A stretch of DNA of 64,000 bases, from NCBI GenBank assembly GCA_002371265.1, contig DFGT01000031.1:186001-250000 (forward strand). Reading direction: 5' to 3'. The notes under the pieces are model-generated. The model saw only the letters and a list, made by a program, of their open reading frames with translations, did not search any database and was not told the origin of the DNA. Origin of the DNA: Bacteroidales bacterium UBA3743 (GTDB lineage Bacteria; Bacteroidota; Bacteroidia; Bacteroidales; Paludibacteraceae). The position numbers and the translations under genes were made by a program. Every line of letters begins with the position of its first letter. The stretch's first letter is position 1. This document shows, in pieces, positions 61,401 to 64,000 of the stretch.

Positions 61401-64000
61401 GTTTTTTACCATTATATACCAACGCTTCCTTTGCCGTCGGTGCTGTGTAATCTTTCTTATCCGACTTAATAATCGAGAACTTTTTAGTCACATCACCAGC
61501 AATCACATAATTCTTGGCATCTGTACCGCTTAATTCAGTAGCTGTCGCTATGTACCCTGTATTTACTTTTGTCTGGGCACCATCCACTATTACCGATACC
61601 ACATCTCCTTTCAATACATTTTTCAATTCGGCAGTCGGTTTCTGCTCCTGGCCATTGTATACCAACACTGTATCCGCCCACTTTAATGGTCGTTCCAACT
61701 TCGCTATTTCTACTGAGATAAAGACAGGTTCTGATGAAGCAAAATTATCATTATCATCAGGAATAAACTTATATCCTACTTTATATGTTTTTGCATCTGT
61801 AGCTTTTGGAACTGTTTCTCCGAATTCTCCGTCCTCTCCAAGTGCATATTCGAAATGTCCTTCAATATTTCCTACCACACCAGCAGTTACCAACTCCTGA
61901 TCCGAACCATTATATATCAAGTTCTCTTTTGCTGTCGGCACAATGTAATCATCAACACCAGACGGAATAATAGAATATGTCGTAGTATTCTCACCTGATA
62001 TCACATAGTTTTCCTTTTTAGTTCCAGTCAAAGATGCTATAGCTGTAAAGTTTGATCCAACGACTGTCTGATGTCCAGTCACCGATGCTTTTACATCATC
62101 GCCTGTGACAACTCCATTCAAAGTTGCCGTTGGTGCTTGTGATGTTCCATTGTATGTCAATGTTGTCTCACCCCACTCCACTGTGACTTCCTTCTTAGCG
62201 ATTGTCACTGAAATATATACAGGATCAGATGATGAATAGCCCCCATCTTCAGAAACAAACTTATATCCTACTTTGTACGTTTTTGCATCTGTAGCTTTTG
62301 GAATAGTCACTCCAAACACTCCATCCTCTCCAAGTGCATATTCGAAATGTCCTTCAATATTTCCTACTACTCCTGCATTTACCAAAGCTTGATCTAATCC
62401 ATTATACGTCAAACCGGTCTTTGCTGTCGGAGCGGTATAATCAATGACACTAGACGGAGATATAGAAAATTTTATCGACGCTGTTTCATCTGAAATAACA
62501 TAGTTATCTTTATTGTCTCCCGACAATGTCGCTGTCGCTGTATAACCAGTTCCAACTTCTTTCTTTTCTCCAGAAATCACTAATGTCACATCATCAACAG
62601 TTCCCTTCAACGTTGCTGTCGGTGCCTGTGATGCTCCATTGTATATCAATGCTGTCTCTCCCCACTCCACTGTGACTTCCTTCCTAGCAACTGTCACAGA
62701 TGCAGGTGAAAATACAAGCTTCTTATAGTTTTTAGTATCAGTTGGGACAAACTGGCTTCTTACTTTATATGATCCTGCTTCTATTGCTGTTGGTATTGTC
62801 GACGTGAATGCTCCCGTCTCACCAAGAGCATACTCAAATGCTCCCTCTATATCTCCTACCTCTCCTGCTGTGACCAAAACATGAGACTTACCATCATAAG
62901 TCCAGCCTGCAACTGCAGCTGGTGCTGTTTTGACACTTGACTCTGCCTGAGAAATAGAAAATGCTGTTGACTCATTTCCCTCAGAAATAATATAATTTCC
63001 TTTGTCAACTCCTGTCAATGTTGCTGTTGCTGTATAATTTCCTACATTTGTCTTCTCTCCACCGACTTCAACACCAACTTCTTCGCCTTCTATCACCTCT
63101 CCACTCTTCAATGTGGCTGTTGGCATCTGGGCTTTACCATTATATGTAAGTTCTGTCTTACTCCAATTCACTGTAAGTGGCTTTGGGAGAATACTGAATC
63201 CATACTTTTTATTACCTAGAATCTCATATTTGCTTGCATCTTTTCCAGACAGAGAGGCTTGTGCGAAATATGACCCTACTTCTTTTTCTTCATGTCCCGT
63301 TAAAACTACCTCTACTTCATCTCCAACTGCCACAGTTGACAAAGACTCACTTATTATCGCTGTTGGACCTTGAAGCTGTCCATTATATGTATAAGGAGTG
63401 TTATTTGTCCATTCCAATCTTATTGTACCTAAATCAATTGTTACAGGAATCGAACCAATCTTAGAATTTTCATGGTTTTCACTGCCAGAAATAAACATAT
63501 ATTTTACTGTATAGTCACCAGGATTTTTTCCTGTTGGTATTTCTGCTCCTAAATCATCAGTACTAAGACCATACACAAATGTTCCATTTATTTTTTTTAT
63601 CTCTCCTTCATTAACCAACTTATGGTCAGTGCCATCATATATTAATTGACTTAGACTTGTCGCAGTTGGAGCTATAAAATCTTTTCCAGCTACAGGCACT
63701 GCTTTACTAATATGATAGTAAATTGATGCATTACAATATTCACTGTTATCCAACTTATATTTTTCAGCGTCATCACCACTCAACTCAGCAGTAATAGCAT
63801 ACATATCAGCATCTCTAAATTCCTCTACACTCGCTTCTACTTTATCTTCTCCTTCTATACCATTCAATGTGACTGTTGGTCTATGATATTGTCCATCATA
63901 AACCACATCTGATGTGTCACTCCACACACACTGAAGTTGCTTTTGGCCAATCGAAGCTGTTATTTTAGTTGGTCCTGTTGCTTGTTTTTCCTCATCTTGT
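55423..64000 (-). CDS. Giant MBG-repeat surface protein with sorting tail (partial, 5' end outside window)
   Basis: The frame has no stop from 64000 down to 55423, at least 2,858 residues; the true start is outside. The N-terminal third (about 60960-64000) holds about 12 MBG-like modules of two kinds, one starting like KKEVTVEWGETTLTYNGTSQ and one like TAPTAKTGLTYNGLDQ. The middle (about 56150-60975) holds about 22 shorter modules of about 72 residues (FVYNGKEQIYS..., ending in WSDST). After a linker with an Ig-like segment, the C terminus (NIYIVKLEGADK..., ending VKVLVK) fits type 9 secretion sorting. It has almost no Cys. A cell-surface adhesin or stalk is the likely role (inference). ompA follows after 55 bases. 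Confidence 0.85.
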   Translation of the reverse strand, partial: QDEEKQATGPTKITASIGQKQLQCVWSDTSDVVYDGQYHRPTVTLNGIEGEDKVEASVEEFRDADMYAITAELSGDDAEKYKLDNSEYCNASIYYHISKAVPVAGKDFIAPTATSLSQLIYDGTDHKLVNEGEIKKINGTFVYGLSTDDLGAEIPTGKNPGDYTVKYMFISGSENHENSKIGSIPVTIDLGTIRLEWTNNTPYTYNGQLQGPTAIISESLSTVAVGDEVEVVLTGHEEKEVGSYFAQASLSGKDASKYEILGNKKYGFSILPKPLTVNWSKTELTYNGKAQMPTATLKSGEVIEGEEVGVEVGGEKTNVGNYTATATLTGVDKGNYIISEGNESTAFSISQAESSVKTAPAAVAGWTYDGKSHVLVTAGEVGDIEGAFEYALGETGAFTSTIPTAIEAGSYKVRSQFVPTDTKNYKKLVFSPASVTVARKEVTVEWGETALIYNGASQAPTATLKGTVDDVTLVISGEKKEVGTGYTATATLSGDNKDNYVISDETASIKFSISPSSVIDYTAPTAKTGLTYNGLDQALVNAGVVGNIEGHFEYALGEDGVFGVTIPKATDAKTYKVGYKFVSEDGGYSSSDPVYISVTIAKKEVTVEWGETTLTYNGTSQAPTATLNGVVTGDDVKASVTGHQTVVGSNFTAIASLTGTKKENYVISGENTTTYSIIPSGVDDYIVPTAKENLIYNGSDQELVTAGVVGNIEGHFEYALGEDGEFGETVPKATDAKTYKVGYKFIPDDNDNFASSEPVFISVEIAKLERPLKWADTVLVYNGQEQKPTAELKNVLKGDVVSVIVDGAQTKVNTGYIATATELSGTDAKNYVIAGDVTKKFSIIKSDKKDYTAPTAKEALVYNGKKQELLKAGVAGSIKGSFKYVLGASTEVDTVPSVKEADEYSVGYRFEPVDDGYMSSELVYITAKIAKKDAGIKWGETELVYNGQEQKPSATLSGVIEGDEVSVSVKGAQTDVKEGYTATATLTGKDAKNYVISEANASTEFSIVSKKIEKPVFTQTEFTYSGSIITFVENNTSLSVKGESAAKEPDIYPVKIAPSYGNIWADGTDDTISVTFKINKISVEKPEADTRSFVFNGTVQTYNLTENIAYKISGNKQKLAGNYVVTVSLVDKNHYEWSDNKNTEDKTYPFTISKGIVKLPNVDSVMTYVYDGNEKNFNITVAEGSVLADSNATGVDAGVYVRTVSLDMDENGGYEWDDNTTEPKTYKFVIKQQPVIIPEVSERYFIYNGKPFTFVVPEDTATVPRYTIFKETDSEVGPGTYTDTVRLNDTKNYMWSDNTVEERLIVFTIGDGKIEKPQVNQSYTYTGEEIIFISSSSAYTVENGSGVDAGTYEVKITPNENYTWQDGSKTPMIFTVRIVEKSIEKPVIGSSFTYNGEERFRMPESEYYEISGDSSGIEPGKYKSVLSLKQNYMWSDSTKADLVFNIEIKKISVFIPEADSTTFIYNGTEQTYKIVADPVCKVTGNKQTNAGGYTVRVSLDSLHYAWSDNSEADKTYKFVISRAKVNDPVATKYNFTYDGTEKFFDVVKNENYVVDPKNASAINVGTYERTVSLVDSLNHVWNDGTTAKKTLTFEISPISVVVPTVVTEYKYTGSPIVFVEESEAYKVENGTKTNAGIYDVKITLNPGFVWKDGSKDVKSFVVEISPMYISKPDVVEATYVYDGKKHSFGFIPNDGYSFVGDTVGTEPGVYEVVVKLNENYVWHDDTNEDVKYVFIISKSEISIPVANTMKFVYNGKEQIYSVAIPEDSLFTVSNNVQTNAGKYVVKVTLKDSVHYMWMDSTTADKTLDFVISKAKVALPTSPLTNFIYDGKEKKFEINPSDLYVVADTNAAATQTGKYIRTATLVDTANYTWADETVEYKSIVFVIGDGTIEIPEVKLEYTYTGDTIIFVPEDGAYTVVNRAKKDVGTYKVVLTPNKGYRLSNGKADTTFVVVIKPIMVEKPVLQLEYTYNKKIIDFKVPVNDAYEISGQTTGMELGKYKVTLDLLPNYMWSDSTIERVGYVFSINKRLIPIPFGDTTKFVYNGKRQTYNIAKSPDYNVLGNVQAYAGSYEVSVLLTDFTYSTWSDSTTEVKTYIFDIARAKVDLPEAVQSSFSYDGTTKYFAVTENSRYEVLPKNASASEVGVYERTVTLKDTLNYTWSDGSVTDKTVSFMIGNGTIDVPVIPTEYVYSGAQISFVPESKAYVVNNGVQINAGTYDVVVTLKAGYVWSDKTVEPKTYTVVVKPLVIEKPKFPSTNVYTYNDSIHGVVIPDVEGYIVDGITQTKEPGVYNVTVNLQQNYIWSDSTSSSLSYVYKINRIVVDVPAKSDSVFKFTGSEVTYPIADTVEYYVVSGHHRTSAGLHYVSISLSDSLHYIWSDSTIGTKYYEFLIGKSLIDLPVAVEDSFVYDGNVKLFDVVPNENYIVERNGGGAIEIGEYYRKVSLVDTVNFLWADGTVEDKYVTFRILKNMIPSISVPNDLVYTGDSLTLIPLSRAYTVTNNRALNAGTYEVIIIPNSGYFWAADSSTTAKSYTVNVSPKLVRIPENNQRTYFYNGKPQIYDIYIPTDSLFTVSGNVQTEVGIYTVVVALKDTKNYSWTDSTSAPRLYSFMIENSIFDVDPIVQVSDVNLETTPGHLATFNVKVIGNVFKYWITCDSCPELNTDTMPIENNTLSSLNVYVPEDVKPGIYDITVNFMSGTLVKSQIVKMKVNYPASNIYIVWDDVLTVDNTSGLFKTYQWYKDGVLIPGATKQYYQESKGLDGYYTCLVNGEFYVGPAFFHVDKPLWIKAFGGNGKLDVEVVGDIPAGTNLVVYSIDGTPVNRVEAERSMSFELKPNIYIVKLEGADKTKPLSNQSVKVLVK
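56150..60975 (-). repeat. Higher-order repeat of four module types in the giant gene
   Basis: Anchoring on the Asn-Gly (or equivalent) of module type A gives positions 60709, 59599, 58735, 57868, 56998 and 56341. The three central spacings are 864, 867 and 870 bases (288-290 codons). Each holds modules in the order A-B-D-E. The first spacing (1,110) has an extra module and the last (657) lacks E. Confidence 0.75.
61760..62450 (-). repeat. 492-base near-identical tandem repeat in the giant gene
   Basis: Two copies of a 164-codon unit are close enough to share 44 identical bases (61832-61875 and 62324-62367), offset by exactly 492. Other copies are more diverged. Confidence 0.8.

Noticed and set aside
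56150..63500. CRISPR-like regular repeats
   Set aside because: The repeats are in frame, encode related protein modules, and are far longer than CRISPR repeats; no spacers are present.
1..64000. tRNA, rRNA, transposase or phage genes
   Set aside because: None was seen in any intergenic space or long frame; short spaces cannot fully exclude a tRNA.

Overview
The window looks like a chromosomal segment of a low-GC gut-type Bacteroidales, close to Prevotella or Bacteroides. The basis is: promoters of the Bacteroidetes type (a TAnnTTTG box at -7, sometimes with TTTG about 19 bases upstream); a lipoprotein with a Cys-Gly-Asp-Asp export signal; C-terminal tails of the type 9 secretion kind; an hmu-type haem locus; the RprX/RprY two-component pair; and DUF2023 next to flavodoxin. 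I saw no tRNA, rRNA, insertion sequence, prophage or CRISPR array. Both ends cut genes: a CobN-like gene on the left and a giant repeat protein on the right.

1-6.0 kb is an iron/haem acquisition locus. A surface lipoprotein, a TonB-dependent haem receptor (HmuR type) and a membrane-anchored CobN-like chelatase (HmuS type, partial) run leftward. DUF2023 and flavodoxin run rightward from a shared control region with five copies of a GGTATT(G/C) motif. 6.2-7.1 kb holds a probable toxin-antitoxin pair. 7.1-12.5 kb (minus strand) holds an FKBP isomerase and a five-gene operon: circularly permuted ATP-grasp, alpha-E, transglutaminase-like protein, and two M14-like (AstE/aspartoacylase) proteins, one of which has lost its metal ligands. 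It resembles predicted peptide-ligation systems and is the best candidate for an undescribed system.

12.8-31.6 kb is mostly housekeeping and membrane functions: small unknowns, a MATE exporter, a sodium:solute symporter, YidC, a DUF4268 protein, a thioredoxin-fold lipid-envelope-type protein lacking CxxC, YbeY, a membrane AraC regulator, a DUF4153-TonB fusion, RNase HII, a CPA2 antiporter, RprX/RprY and a TSUP permease. 31.6-38.8 kb is a surface polysaccharide cluster: GT2, two GT4, DUF5672, an O-antigen ligase/polymerase and an embedded M23 lipoprotein.

38.8-49.5 kb (minus strand) carries a large unknown protein, an SRPBCC protein with pyrE, and a seven-gene operon dut - TPR - DUF4292 lipoprotein - EnvC-like - Wzz-like - aroB - aroA. 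49.8-64 kb is secretion-related: a glycoside hydrolase with CBM6 and a sorting tail, a beta-solenoid-like membrane protein, an OmpA/thrombospondin-type-3 protein, and a giant adhesin-like protein of at least 2,850 residues. That protein is built from MBG-like modules arranged in a higher-order repeat. Several families of short palindromic hairpins are scattered between genes throughout the window.
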